A stretch of 64,000 nt of DNA. Origin: Epiperipatus broadwayi. Its lineage: Eukaryota; Onychophora; Udeonychophora; Euonychophora; Peripatidae. The translations under genes were made by a program, and so were the position numbers. The notes beneath the pieces are model-generated. The model was not told the DNA's origin, did no database searches, and was given only the letters and a program-made list of their open reading frames with translations. Each line of letters begins with the position of its first letter. Within the stretch, counting starts at the first letter, position 1. Below are positions 40,231 to 53,254 of the stretch, one piece after another. The stretch lies in assembly GCA_028023455.1 (NCBI GenBank), contig JAQFVV010012509.1, positions 3,036,590 to 3,100,589 of the forward strand, given 5' to 3'.

Positions 40231-41535
40231 CACTATTTTATATAATTTTCCTTTCACTTTTAATTGACCATTAATTAAAGTTTTATAAATATTCATACTT
40301 TATGTTATGATTAATGTACTATGTTTATATATTTGTATTCTTTTTGGATTGTTAATGTAATTTAAAGGTTGTGAATGTACAAAACTGTTTTATTATCTCT
40401 CCTATTAATTGCATTATTATGTTCTTTGGTTTTTTCATTTAATTGTTTCCCTGTATGTTGGTAATAAATCACATATAAAATTAATTGTGATAATACAACT
40501 TGTTAACTAAATATTAATCTTTATTATACAAAGTATTTAAAATAACAAATTATACATATTTATAATGTAACAGTTCACTTTCATTATGGTTACTGAATTG
40601 TAAACATGAAATTGTTAGCAGTACAGCTAATATTTGGGAAGGCATGTTGAGACTCTTTTTCAACCCTGATATTTCCAGACTGGGTTGCTTGCCTTATGTA
40701 CAAGTACAATGATGTTGGTAGCTAGAAACTTCCTTCTCTGGGCTTGATCATGCCTAATTGTGTCCTACCATAGTGAACAAAGTAGTTACTTTCATCTAAT
40801 ATCTGACTGTTGACTGATTTACTCTCTCAAATGGGCCTCAGTGTATAACAAAATCCCCATCCTTACTGGAAACAACCTAATTCACTGAGCTAGCTTTCAA
40901 ATCAGTCTATTTACAATATTGACTATTTATTTACTTTTATTGTTTTCCATTGGCCAGTTCTCTTGTCTATTCAGTCTGATCTTAATAAGATTGTAATCTA
41001 GAACAATCCATTATTTGAGGGTAAGCTTCTGATGAGTTCACAACAGAAAGAGAACTAATTTTCACAAATTCTTTTTAGGCTTTTATTTAGATTCTTTAAT
41101 CTTTTGAAATTTTATTCAAACACATGAATTTTTTGATAGAGTATAATCTATGCCTATTGTGCGTAAATGATACACTACCATTATTAATAGTTCAGCTGAT
41201 CTAGTTCTGAAAAAGCAGCAATGCACTATTTTACTGCTGATGATCTTTTGTCGACTTTTAAAGTTCTGCATAAGCATCCAGAATTCTCTACACCTTTCAC
41301 CATATAGGAATATCTGTTTTCCTATCCTGCAACATCTGGCAAAAGACTATTATGATACAATTTGTATATTTACCAAAAATCCTTTCCTGCTGATAGTGGT
41401 CACAATCCTTATTTTTATAATTTTTTCTTGCACAATTTGTGCATTTGACAAAAAGTCACTTTCAAAACTATTATTTGCATACAGTTTTCCTTGCTTTTTG
41501 TGCATATTTTGTGAACATTTATACAACTTACAATT
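40231..41535. other. no gene seen
   Basis: AT-rich. The 104-codon plus-strand frame at 41240-41554 runs into the SINE, has no domain-like features, and I regard it as chance. Confidence 0.4.
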
Positions 41536-41647
41536 ATTTTTCCATATGTCATAGCATCGGCTGGGAGGTGAACCTGCAACAACCATCTGCAACCAACTGC
41601 TTGCTTGCAAGTCAGCTGCGCTGACCTCTCAGGTAACAACGCTTGAC
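41536..41647 (-). mobile_element. tRNA-derived SINE, copy 4
   Basis: Minus-strand copy flanked by a perfect 14-bp duplication, TACAACTTACAATT (41522-41535 and 41648-41661). Reading the minus strand it has the GCGTTGTTACCTGAGAGGTC head, a damaged B box (GGTTCACCTCCCA) and the ending CGATGCTATGACATATGGA. Confidence 0.85.
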
Positions 41648-41742
41648 TACAACTTACAATTTGTATCATTTATTGTTGTACGCCATTTAATTCCACTGTA
41701 ACAAATTTTACTACTCTACTTTTTAAATTTTTTTATGCAATT

Positions 41743-42110
41743 TGTTATGATTGATTAAGATTTGTAGTGTAAAGTTGCTAATAAAATTCTGTCTGTGTGC
41801 GTAAATATTGGCTAGACGGGAAAGAAAAAATATATACTCAAGCCATTTTAGAAAATTTAGCTGTGCAAGTATGCAGAATTGGATTAAAGTATGCAAATTA
41901 AATCATATGAAAACTGATGAACCAACCATGTGTGTGTGTGTGTGTGTGGCAGAGAAATGCAATTACATGAACTGTACGATAAGTACCGAGATGAGAGAAT
42001 GAATTACTCTCTAACTTTAACTGCAAGAGTATTTAATGTTAAAACAACTAGCAAGCAAAACAAGTTGAAATACTAACATACCTACTGTTTCCTTAACAAT
42101 GATCAAACAA
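41743..42110 (+). repeat. LTR fragment related to the 53.3-kb LTR
   Basis: Starts TGTTATGATTGATTAAGAT, matching TGTTATGTCTGATTGAGAT at 53255, and keeps collinear blocks AAAGTTGCTAATAAAATTC, TGCAGAATTGGATTAAAGTA and GAGTATTTAATGTTAA. Similarity fades near 42110. No coding sequence of the element follows, so it is a solo or truncated LTR. Confidence 0.7.
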
Positions 42111-42143
42111 ATTTGTCCACAATATTGTTTTCAAATAATTAAT

Positions 42144-42258
42144 AATGATTCCAACACAATTGAAGTAAATCAAGTATATAAAAATAAATATTTTCTTTAA
42201 TAATAAAGAAAATATTTATTTTTATATAGTTGTTTATTTCAATTGTGTTGGAATCATT
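42144..42258. repeat. 115-bp foldback repeat
   Basis: The arms AATGATTCCAACACAATTGA and its inverse complement flank a second palindrome, AAATATTTTC with GAAAATATTT. It would form a long hairpin. Probably a MITE. Confidence 0.75.
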
Positions 42259-42965
42259 ACTACTAATATGTTATACATGTATATTGTAACAGTATGAAAA
42301 ACAGGGATAAACCTAGGGTGATGGCATTCATCATGATCAACCCTAAGTAATAATTAAAATTAAATATAAAAGGAATTAGTATGAGCATGTTATAATGAAT
42401 ATAAGGAGAATGAGAGATCAACACTAACTAAGTATAAGTTCACCAGCATTTCACAAAAGCAATAATCACTCATCAACTATAAAAATAAATCTGTCAATCT
42501 TGTGATTGGATTTGAAATGGGTATATTATAGACCAGTCTAATTATTTAGCCCTTGTCATCTTGGGGCAAATTATATGAATATTAATTTGGATGCACAAAC
42601 TAATTAGTAATCCATAAGAATATAACAAAAATAATACTGGGATACTAAAACATGCTGATCGTCAATGCTCTGGCCACCTAGACCACTGCTAACTATAAAC
42701 TTAATTTCTAAATAAATAATTAAAATGAAATATAGTGCATGAATTTTAAAGGATATCCCATTTGTGATAGCCAGGATCATCAACTGGATGTTCACAAACA
42801 CAATATAAACCCTTTTAAGTAATACCATTATGCACAAATCCAGCACAGAGGGCAAAAGCTATATAACTTACTGTGATCAAGAGATATAATACAAACATTC
42901 TAAAGCATTTTAGGATTGAGTGAATTCACTGAAATAACTTTAACAATAAAATATACTTTTATTAA

Positions 42966-43659
42966 CCCTTCTGTGGCTTGCTTCAAGTAAACTCGTTCAC
43001 GGTTTTAGGTATTTAGGCATATTTTAAAGCTTAAAAAGTACCATAAGATGTTGCCCTCTCTTGAATTATTTTACAACTAAAAAATCAATAATATAGGCAT
43101 TCAAAGCTACAACAAAGACAGAAGCCCAACATTTCTAGATGGTGATTGGTTAGTTGGCATTTCTGACAATGGGGAAAACGTCTCAATAATTTTCACCACT
43201 CCAACTTCTGTTTTGACTTTGAAAACCAAAATTAATGTCTTAGAATGTTTTTTCTATTATTTTCCTTACATATTATGAATTATTTTCATAAAATATACTA
43301 AAAATATAGTTATTTTAGAAAAATAGTTAAGATTTTAATAAAAATTATTTACTTTTACAAAAATGTAAATTGAGAAAGAAAATCATTGACGTAAGCAACA
43401 TTTTTTAATAGATTACTAATGTTCTTTTTAAATTTGCCGCTATAAAATATTTTTATAATTATAAACAAATTTATTTTTGCAAAAACTTTCGTTCACTTTC
43501 ATATTCTGACAAATTATTAATTTGCTTTTTACAAACGAAACTAAAATGAATATATTATTAAAAGATGAATATATTTTTACTGCTGATTCTGTAATTGACC
43601 AATCAAAAGTTTAGAGTTTTAACTCGCTCAGTCAAACAGAATATTGGGTATCACAAGAG
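42966..43659. mobile_element. piggyBac-type MITE, copy 2 (694 bp)
   Basis: TTAA on both sides (42962-42965 and 43660-43663). Ends CCCTTCTGTGGC at the left and the complement CTCTTGTGATAC at the right, more diverged than copy 1. Interior collinear with 941-1687. Confidence 0.8.
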
Positions 43660-44409
43660 TTAATAAAATTAAATTAAGGTCTGTAGAATACAGCTATACA
43701 TATAAATTTGGCATTCTCATTTTGAATAATACCATAAGCTATCACATTATTTACAAATATGTCCCATAATAAGTTTACATAAAACATCAGCACATATGTG
43801 ACTATAAAAAAATAAACATTTGAATTATGATAAGTAATAAAATTTAATAATTCATAATATATAGTTGATTTTAACATCTACATGATACTTATCTACATAA
43901 GCACACAGATGTGTTGTAACATGAGAATTGTCATATATTAATAAAAAAAAGCTATCACAATTTAATGATATATAATGACTTCATACCCATGGAAATGTGT
44001 GCACACCGACATATCATTAATTTGTCAAAATAATAAACTTATTAAAATATATATTTTTCACAATTCCATGTTGAAAATATAAAATTCACATGTATGTGTA
44101 TATATGTAAAAAGAATAGATAATATGAATCAAAGTTATTACTTCATTATTTCTAATGATAAAAAATTTTTTGTTTTTTTTTAATTATCATAAGATTCAGT
44201 TTGGAAAGTTCTTTTCTCTTGAAACATCATTAAAATATTTCTGCAAGTTCTTTTGTTTTCCAATTTAAAATATTTTTTTTTTGGAATTTTCCTTTTTTAA
44301 AAAAAATATATACTCGAAACACATCTTATTTTCACTAAAGAAGTTATTTAAAATAACTCACCAGCTGTACTTTATATATATGACAAAATACCTTTATCTG
44401 TGTTCTGCA

Positions 44410-44590
44410 TATAGATAAAACAGTATACATGTAAACTAATTCTTCAACAAGCTGATCAATTCTCTGGGTTAGTTCCTTCTAAACAGTAGATTGACTTATT
44501 GTCATCTTTGGGGAAGATATCCGGTAACTGCTGGCATACATAGTTCCATTTAATCTAGAATTTGAGGCTTCATGCATATTGGCTAGAACA
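44410..44590 (-). pseudogene. protein-like stretch in repeat R copy 2
   Basis: Minus-strand translation reads LANMHEASNSRLNGTMYASS, then YRISSPKMTISQSTV, one stop, and KELTQRIDQLVEELV: a hydrophilic stretch of over 50 residues with a coiled-coil-like end. The same part of R copy 1 (7619-7801, minus) is open in a shifted frame. It could be the coding part of the R element or an exon of a duplicated host gene. I do not recognise it. Confidence 0.3.
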
Positions 44591-44607
44591 CAATATATAC
44601 AGGTTAA

Positions 44608-44711
44608 TGAATCACAGAAAAGCTAATCCTGGTCTCCATGTGAATAAAAATTACCATGATGAACCACAGAAAAGCTAGCTCTGGCTTCCATGAGAATGAA
44701 AATTAACATTG
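44608..44711. repeat. 52-bp tandem duplication
   Basis: TGAATCACAGAAAAGCTA and TGAACCACAGAAAAGCTA begin two successive copies that continue alike through CTCCATG or TTCCATG to AAAATTA. Confidence 0.8.
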
Positions 44712-45254
44712 TGAAATAGCAGTTGTTGGATACACTGTCTCTTGCCTTCAGTTACAACTTCATAGTCCTCATGCTTTCATAATCTGCAAAAACTTAAAAC
44801 TCCCTCTATTCTTTTTTCCGATTTTTTTATAGTCAGAATGTAAGGAAAAAAGACAATAATTAAAAGCAAGTTTTCCCTATCTTGATTGAAAAAAGTTAGT
44901 GATTTTTTCAATTCACATTAATCCTTTCAAAACAACTTTGTAGGATCCTTATCAAAACATGATACAGACGCTTTAAAAAAATTTAATCTAATCAAAATAG
45001 TGGAATTTTATAATTATCTATTGTAATATAAAACATGCTTGTTTTCATTTCAAAATCAGAATTAATAACATATTAATTAGACCTTTTTAATTGTTTAATT
45101 TATAATAAAAATAAATTCAAAATTATTTAATCCTTAACTGTTAATCCAGTATAGTATAAAAAATATCTACAAAAAAAAATTATTTTCCTTTCAACTGTAC
45201 GTAGGACTTGTATTTATTTCTGATATGTATACAGCTTTTAATGTCTATTGCTTC

Positions 45255-45390
45255 TGTACAATGGTGCAGATTGACAGTTGAAAGAATTTGCTCATTGAAA
45301 CATTTTACTACAAGCAGAAACTTCAGTGAGTACACGGTACTAAAAGATAGTTTGATAAATCCATTTGTTGTAAACAATGCAGTGGAATAG
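45255..45390 (+). CDS. possible terminal exon, unrecognised
   Basis: After TGTACAATGGTGCAG, an acceptor-like site, the frame reads LTVERICSLKHFTTSR, then NFSEYTVLKDSLINPF and a stop at 45388-45390. Composition is more coding-like than the flanks and it is unique in the window. No polyadenylation hexamer closely follows and no partner exon is evident. Confidence 0.3.
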
Positions 45391-47514
45391 CAGATATATA
45401 TTGTTAAGATTGAAAGATATATAATGTAACCGTGTTTTTGTAAACTGTTCTTATTGAAAGTCTTAATGTAGTAATTTATGGGGTTTATTAATATTTTTTT
45501 AAAAAGAAAATAGTAAACAATAAATAAAAGAGATCACAGTTGTATTTGTATAAGTTGTGTTATTTAAGTTGAATGTAAAAATATTTATCTTATTCTGTTT
45601 CTAATGAGTATAAAATAGATAATAACTTGCAAATGTAAAAATTGTTATTAAAGTAATTTTATAATAATAAGATATATGCTTTAGCACAAAGTTAGTGTTT
45701 AGTTAAGCATGTTTAAAATAGAGAGTAAATGGGATTAAATTATAAATAAAGTTATAAATATCATAGACAGAGTTTAAGGGTTAAAGTATAATTATTTAAT
45801 AGTATAATTAGTTATAATTTAAATCATAAAATGTTCAGATTAAATTCTGGTTAGTCTACTTATTTTAATATGACACATTTTCAATAATAATGCTTATTAA
45901 TTCAGATAAATAATATACAATTGCTTAAAGAAAAAATAAGCTAAATTTTAAATTGGAAATGTCACTTCCTCTGTGTACATGTGGGTGTACATGGGTCAAT
46001 ATTGTTTTAAAATTAAAACATTTAAAAATAAACATTCATTAAACCTAGCAAGAAAGGGGTAAACATTTAAATATACTGATAAATTTGAGTTGGAGAAGAG
46101 TTAATTTGTTATTTTAAAAAAAGAAATAAATATAATTTATTACCTTATTTTATTTTTTATTAATTTTCTTAATAAGAAATATCAGTTACACTGACTTTTT
46201 CTTCAACTTGCTTTTTAAGATCATGCCTTTTTTAAAATAATGAAGGTTAAAGTTACATAATTTTCTTAATTAGTTCCTTGTACTGTTTAACCTTTTGACC
46301 ATAGGGGTCATTGTTCAGAAGGAGGTAATTAATTCTTAACATGTCATGACAGATTTAAAAGCCAGAATCGACATTTTAAGGGTCTGGTCTGATCTGAGCT
46401 TCTGACCTCTCTGCTCCTTCATTTTCATTGGCAGACCACTGCGCACTGCAATCTTAATAATAGTGATAATTTTTTATAATTATTTCATCTAAAGTGTAAA
46501 GTTATTAATTTTATTTCTATTTCAATCTACAATGCAGTGCTGAGCAAATTCTTAAGGTATCTTTGTTTTTATTTGCTGTAATTCAATTTGAATTCTATTT
46601 TAACTACTACCATAATGCTACGGAAAAATAATTTCTTTATTATATGTAAATTTCATCGAGTATGCTTAAAAATACATTTAAAAAAAACCCAAGTAGTCTA
46701 TTTGCATTAATTGATAGTTATGCTGAACATTGCACTAATTTATTCTTCCATACTATTCATAATTCTTAAAAGAAGAAAAGTAAAGTTAAAGATTTTAGAC
46801 TTTAAATTTTAAGTTAAGAATAAGCCGCTATGTTGACCATTCTCCTTGTTAAGAAATGCTATAAAGAATATGTTGCAATAATTTAATGAATATAATAAAT
46901 GCTTATTTAAAATGAATTGTTAATTATAAAATAACCTGTCATCTTAGACACAGGAGGAATTATTATTTGTGTGTTCGCTTTCTTCAAATTTGTGTTATTA
47001 AGAATATTTGTGAGAAAGCCGAATTTGATATAATTTTTTTAAAAAAAGGATACACGATAACTTTAATATGCTTTGTTCTCTTCATATTTCATTATAAAGT
47101 ATTTTAAATGGAAGCGAATTAAGGGAACGTAAAAAGAATATGTTTGTCTATAAAAAAAATAGCTTGTAGAAATAATTTACAATGGAAATTTGATATGTGT
47201 TGTAATAGTTACAGACTTACATTTAATAATATTTGCAAAAGGAAAATTGATAAAATTCAATACCTGGAAAAGTCTTATTATTAAGCTAATTTAAGCTTCC
47301 TTTTGAATGTGCATTTTAAAAAAGTAAAATGTATTACTTATTTCAATGGAACCACACTATTCCTGGACATTGCCAAATGAATATTTTCCTGCTAGCTACT
47401 TTACATTGGCCAATTCCTTTAAATGAATTCAAACCTAGTAATTAAGTTAAAATTAAGAACTGTATTAATATTTTGTTTTTAATGCATATCTGGAATTTAT
47501 ATTTGCTATTAAAA
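45391..47514. other. no gene seen
   Basis: About 2.1 kb of AT-rich, non-repetitive sequence (with respect to this window) without coding-like frames. Confidence 0.4.
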
Positions 47515-47640
47515 ATGTGTATTGTTCACATGGTACGGATGCATTGTTACATGGACAACCTGTCACAGGACTACACACCCTCAACATATTGCTCATTACA
47601 GAAAGGTTCCACTAATGAACTAAGGTGTTTAAAAATATGC
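47515..47640 (+). CDS. possible exon, unrecognised
   Basis: A GC-richer patch open on the plus strand, with CYMDNLSQDYTPSTYCSLQK. It lies 230 bp upstream of the next candidate exon and could belong to the same gene, but clear splice sites are not seen. Confidence 0.2.
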
Positions 47641-47869
47641 AATATTTTTTTTATTATTGTCTTTATGTTATTATTGTTATGACAATATTTTATGTCAAGG
47701 TGAATTTTATTATTATTGTTAATGGATTTATGACAGAACGTGTAGGTATTCTTATACATAATAAGGTAAATTTCATATATAATTTAATATATGCTGGTTA
47801 AGGTAAATTTATATCGCTTTTATTCAATAGAGATATTCATCTCTTACATTTATTTTGTCATCCAAGTGA

Positions 47870-48075
47870 GATACGATGTTTCCATCCATAAGAATCAACT
47901 TCTGTTGTTTGCCTATTGGTCAACTACGTGCACATTCATGTATGGCCATACCTTAGTTGATTGTAAGAAATTACTTCTGGCAAAACTTCAGGCCATCAGA
48001 AACAGAGATGAAAAATTAGTTCCAACATACATCTACAATGCTACATGGAGCCTTGTAGCAATGGACAATTTGTGA
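47870..48075 (+). CDS. possible host terminal exon, unrecognised
   Basis: The frame ending at TGA 48073-48075 reads VRYDVSIHKNQLLLFAYWST, HTLVDCKKLLLAKLQAIRN, RDEKLVPTYIYNATWSLVA, with balanced codon use. TTATTTTGTCATCCAAG just upstream is a passable acceptor, and AATAAA follows near 48190. The whole open frame starts at 47791, but its first 30 residues are low-complexity and probably intronic. It has no similarity to the retroelements in the window. A decayed gene or unknown transposon is possible. Confidence 0.4.
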
Positions 48076-48190
48076 TTGAACAGTTGATTTTTTTATGCCC
48101 AGACCATTGGTATTGCATTATGTAACCTTTATTATAGGTCTGTTAACAACATAACTCTGTTATTGCAATAATGTAATTCTTTGAGCTCAC

Positions 48191-48196
48191 AATAAA
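48191..48196 (+). terminator. candidate polyadenylation signal
   Basis: AATAAA in CTCACAATAAAATTTC, about 115 bases after the stop of the preceding candidate exon. Confidence 0.35.
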
Positions 48197-48199
48197 ATT

Positions 48200-50400
48200 T
48201 CTTGATAAAAAAAATTATCATAATTATTGTGATATGATTTACTGTTAAATTTTAATATAATTAAAATATTTATTAGTCTCATATTATTTACACTTACTTT
48301 AAAATTATGTCCACTTTATTACTATAAATTTTATATTATATATTGCATATATATGTGTATTTTTTATGGTGCTAAATTTTAGTGTGCTATTATCTTTAAA
48401 TATTTTTATAGTCATTTGACTAATCATTTAATTGTTGGTTTCAGACATTGCTTATTGTTTGCTAATTTTTAATGTGAATATTTATTTAGTCAGCTTTCTC
48501 AGTGATAATTTATCTTGCCATCGATCAGCTTGAGATGTATGTCTTAGAACATTAGGCTTTGTTTTATATTGTTTGCTTTGCAGGATGGAGATGCTCTCCC
48601 ATTGTTCACACTTTTATTCCATGAGTTGATAGTGCTTTATGTTTTGTGATTGTTATCACATTCTATTAAGGTACCTACATCCCTGGAGAGGATCATATTT
48701 TTGGTATGTTTTCCATATTTTCTTTGTGGTGAAGCTGCAACCACACATACTCTTTGTCTTAGATATAGGCCTTGGAAGCACCATACTTTGTTCTGATGAA
48801 TAATTCCCATCCTGCCTTATATTTTATCTTAAAATATAAAAATAGTTCCAAGCAATCTTAGTTTATTGTCTGAATCTGATAGTTATTATCATATCAGCTC
48901 ACTTTTTCAAACCTAGGCAGAGTTTAATTCAGATTATCACTGATACAATCTATCAGAAAAGGGTTTTATTAGTTGTTATCTGACATGGGTATATTTTATT
49001 AAATTATATTGCTCAGCTTTTTATTTCTTTAAACCCAGTTTTGTTAAATGGTATAAATTAAACAAAATAGAAATCAAATAAACTAGTCAATGTTAAACCA
49101 GTGCCTCCATTGAGTGTATTTTGACTAAATAATTCATTCAAATATTTTTGTTTAAACCTTACATAGTTTGTTAGTGAGGTTGAATGCACTACCTATTTAC
49201 CATCCTACCAAATAATGTAACAGTACCTATGTTTGGCAAATAACTTCAACTTTGTTGTAAATAAATTGTTCTTCATGTTGCTTTATAAGATATTAATAAA
49301 AGTATTTGTTATTATTTAAAATTGAGTCTCTGTTTTTCTATATGTAATTTGTCATTAGTTCACAATGTTAACAATTCTGATTTCTAAAAGAAATATGGGT
49401 AAACAGATAACCAATCTTAATGTTTCAATAGTAAAAATTCTTTTATAAGGCTTTAATCCCACAAATTGGGATTGTAATAAAGAGAAATGAAGATTTATTT
49501 GATACAATAATCATCATCTTTGATTATTTGAATGGTGTTGTCGTTGGGGTAGTAGAAAGACATAAAATGTACCCTTTTTTTCTATTATTTCGAGTGATAT
49601 TCTGGATAAAAGACTATAATTATTCTAAATTTTATACATTTGATTTATGGTATTGTTTAGCAAATTAAATATCTCTTTGGGTAATTGTTATTATTGTTAC
49701 AGAATATTAGGAAACATTGGCTTATAAGAGAAGCTTGTGTCTCCAATGGTCCACCAGGATGTCAGTCATTTATTGGCAACACAATATTATAGTATAGTTT
49801 CTAAAAAATTACAGAACCCTGAGATTATTATTATTATTACATTACTTATCGTTTCATTTATTTAGATTATAGGTATATGGTGGCAAAAGAAATTTATAAT
49901 TATTTTTTAGGTGCCATTAGATAAATATCTAGCATTTTGCAAGAGCAGAGTAGCCTCGATCATGCTATTGTGTAATTTGGTGACTAATAAATCATTATTT
50001 AAGATACTTGAAATAAAGATTCGTAGATGTTCCTTTAGGTACAAATAATTTTACTTAGAGAATATATTTTGATGGAGGGAGGTTTAGATTTTAAAAGTGC
50101 CCTATAAGCAAGAGTGAAGTTTTTCCTTTTCCTAATCTATTTTAATTATGTATTGTATGATATGCATTTTTATTATTGCTTTAAAAACCACCCCTTTATC
50201 TTAATAGAAGTCTCTGTAGTATCCATTTAAAAGTTAGATGTAACTGCCATTTTACTGAGCTTAGCCCAACAAAGAGATATTATTATTATAGATTATTAAT
50301 CTCAATATTCCTCATAAAAAGATATTGTTAGAGATTATTAACTTTGCAATATTCACCTCATCAGATCGTGTTTTTCTCAAATATTCACCAAATCACTTTG
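48200..50400. other. no supported gene
   Basis: AT-rich. The one item of note is near 48583, where TTTGCTTTGCAG precedes a short open stretch (DGDALPLFTLLFHELIVL, then stop), too short to call. Confidence 0.35.
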
Positions 50401-50409
50401 TTTCCCAGG

Positions 50410-53254
50410 TTACAATAATGATTAATAATAATATTATTGAAAGGAAAATAAGTCACAAGACTCATGTGGATGGCAGGCAGTTATACTACAAATAGCCAAT
50501 TGTTTTCATGAAATACTCCATATGAAGAATTGGTACAGGAGTTGAATATACATTTCAAATCATCTACTTTGAAACATATAACTCATCTACACGATCAAAA
50601 TAGTTCCAGTCACTATGTGTAAATATACAAGAGTATAGTGTGGGATTACGGATACTGGATAAGGAATATGACTTCGAGCTGAGTTTGTGGACATGCTACT
50701 TGACCATTTGCTATGGTTATGTGTAATAGGAAGCTCAGACAAATATTACTGAATGAGTCTGTATTATCTTACATTGACATTATCAAAAAAAGAATAGTGT
50801 ATGAAGCCTTCTTAGAAAATGTGATAGAATGCCCAAATATAATTGGTTACAGCAATTAATAAAGCAGAAGCAAACATTGTGTATTGGTGTATTATGGATG
50901 AAGTCTGCATCTTATTATTGTGGAGCTAAGTGACAAGACATTTATATTGAGATGTGTACATTTAAAAATTGAAAATGCCATATTTGTGGATTGAAAGGAC
51001 ATTTATAATAGAAGATTTATGACTGGAATGTAAATCGAGAGGAAGAATTAGTAGAAATAAAACTAATATCAAAAAAATAATTGCATACTATTGAATTTAA
51101 AAATTTGTGAGCAAGGAATTAGTATGGAAATTGATAGTGGCAGGTATGTCTCTTATTTCACAAAGTGATTGGATATTAATTACAAGAAAATGTCATATGT
51201 ATTTGCCTATCGTAAAATGGATTTAGTAGAAACAAACATGAAGGGAAACTGGATTAATATTAAAGGGAGTATAATAATGCTGGTCAACAGGAGAGTAAAA
51301 ACTGTACCTCCCTATATATGATCTCAATGAATCTAAGCCTTATCTTAGACTTTTACGGGCTCAGATCTCTTGGAATTAGAATCAAAATTATAAGGAGTCC
51401 TATTAGAATCTGATATTTGGTGTAAATTTCCACAGCTGTTCAAGTCAGGTCGGCCAGATTTGAAGACATAACTGGTTGATATTGAGTTAATTAATGATAT
51501 TTAACTGTTTGCCTGCAGCCATGAAAAGTACTGATCACTTTAAAGCTTCATGGGGGAAAAGGCACTAAATGATTTAGTCAATAGAGGCATAATCTCATCA
51601 ATTGAAGAGTCGGCTTAAGTGACATCCGTCACTGTAATTCTAAAATTTGATAGGGGTAAGCATTTGTATGGCAACTATCACATAACTGAATAAAAATATA
51701 AGTAGTAGAGCACATCCAGTTCCAAACATTTGAGAAGAGTTAGCATCATTGCAAAAAACTTATTTTGCCGAAACAGACTTGCAATTTGCATTCACCAGAT
51801 TCCAGTTACAGCTAGAATAGCTGAACGTTTAACTATCGATATGCACATCAGTCTATTTAAGGCCAGACAACTCTTGTTGAATAATAATAGCCCTGAATGT
51901 GTTCCAAGCAAAGTTGAGCAGCTTGTTCAAGAGAATGGGAATCATACCTATTCGGATGATATCCTGATAATTGCTGAGATTGATAATGAGCTCGCTGTAT
52001 GTGAAAAGTTAGAAAGATTTGAAGCTTGACTAAACAGCACAAGATGCATATGGTCCACTAGGGAAATAAAATTCCTTGGACATATCATTAGAGATAAAGG
52101 AAGGTATCAAAATCTGGAAAAGGTTAGAAAAGTAAAAAAGCCCCAAAGTCTTAAAACGTCCATGTGCATGGGATGTATACTAATGATACAGTACTAATTC
52201 CAACTGAGAAGAGGAAATATATGTTGAATCTACTACATGAACATCCTGGAATACTCAGAACCAAGGAGTTGGCCAGATCTAATGTATGGTGACTTAACAG
52301 GAATGACAATATATATGTCAATCAACAGCAAAACTACCTGCAAAAGAATTGGAACCATGGTCATAAGTTACCAAATTTTGGCAAAAAAAACCATGCTGGG
52401 CCAATCCATAGATATATATTCCGAGTAATCATTGATTTGTATTCAAAATGATGAATACAGAGTGGTGAACAATATCCCAAAAGTCTTAAATGAACTATTT
52501 GCTACTCATGGATATTCTGGATTGTTTTTGATAATACCATAGGATTTGTATCATTGCAATTGGAAGACTTTCTAACTAATAATGGGATACATCATTCTTT
52601 AATTCCCCCAAATCACTTGGTGTGCAATGGATTAGCAAAAAAGGCGATGCAACAACTGAAGCTTACATTGAATAAGACAGCAGTCTGACTGTCACTAGGT
52701 TTTATCAGCATTCCATTCTGTATACAGCTATTAGAAAGTGGAATTGTTAATGAAATGTAATTTTAGAACTCACGTCTCCCTATTGATCCCAAATAAGAAT
52801 GAGAAGAGTGAAACTAATTTAGAAAAAATCAAGTTCAATACAAGACCAACAGATTGGATATGTGATATACTAACATGAGTTATGACAAAAAATTCTGTCT
52901 AAACAATTATGTGTAATAAAATTGGTTGACAGCAATAAAGTCATTGGACATACTGACCATATTATGAACAAATTAATGAAAGAACTAGTTCTTCCATAGT
53001 TGATGTGCCTGATATTGTAAAGGATAATGCATGTGATGGAGATTTTGTCTGAAACTCGAGCAAAAGCGATGCTTATAACAACTAAATGAAGATTCTTCAA
53101 ATTTAAATCCACCAGGTATACCTGTATAATTAAACTGCAACCAACAGATTAAGGAAGACTGGCCAAGATGTCCTAGAGAGCAAAGAAGATTCTCCAAAAT
53201 TAAGACTATATATGGATTAATTGAGCATTATTTTCTAGAAAAAAAGGGAAGTAG
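50410..53254 (+). mobile_element. degenerate Ty3/gypsy element A, gag-pol
   Basis: Plus-strand fragments in gypsy order. A zinc knuckle (CHICGLKGHL, near 50975). Retropepsin region near 51120 (MEIDSG). RT from about 51380 (NDLVNRGIISSIEES, then the open frame 51730-52029 with HQIPVTARIAERLTIDMHIS and YSDDILIIAEID, where the catalytic YLDD is now YSDD). FLGHIIRDKGR follows near 52080. RNase H is missing. Integrase is next: zinc-binding LLHEHPGILRTKELARS (about 52222-52275), catalytic core segments FRVIIDLYSK and LTNNGIHHSLIPPNHLVCNG. Stops throughout. Confidence 0.88.

Larger units (their letters stand above)
42277..45197. repeat. unknown dispersed repeat R, copy 2
   Basis: Collinear with 6107-8460. 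It is interrupted by the piggyBac MITE at 42966-43659. At the corresponding place in copy 1 (6768-6771) there is an uninterrupted TTAA. It contains the protein-like minus-strand stretch at 44410-44590 and a 52-bp tandem duplication that copy 1 lacks. Confidence 0.6.

Noticed and set aside
41240-41669. Overlapping plus and minus frames of 84-104 codons
   Set aside because: AT-rich hydrophobic translations that run into a SINE and disagree between strands; no domain pattern.
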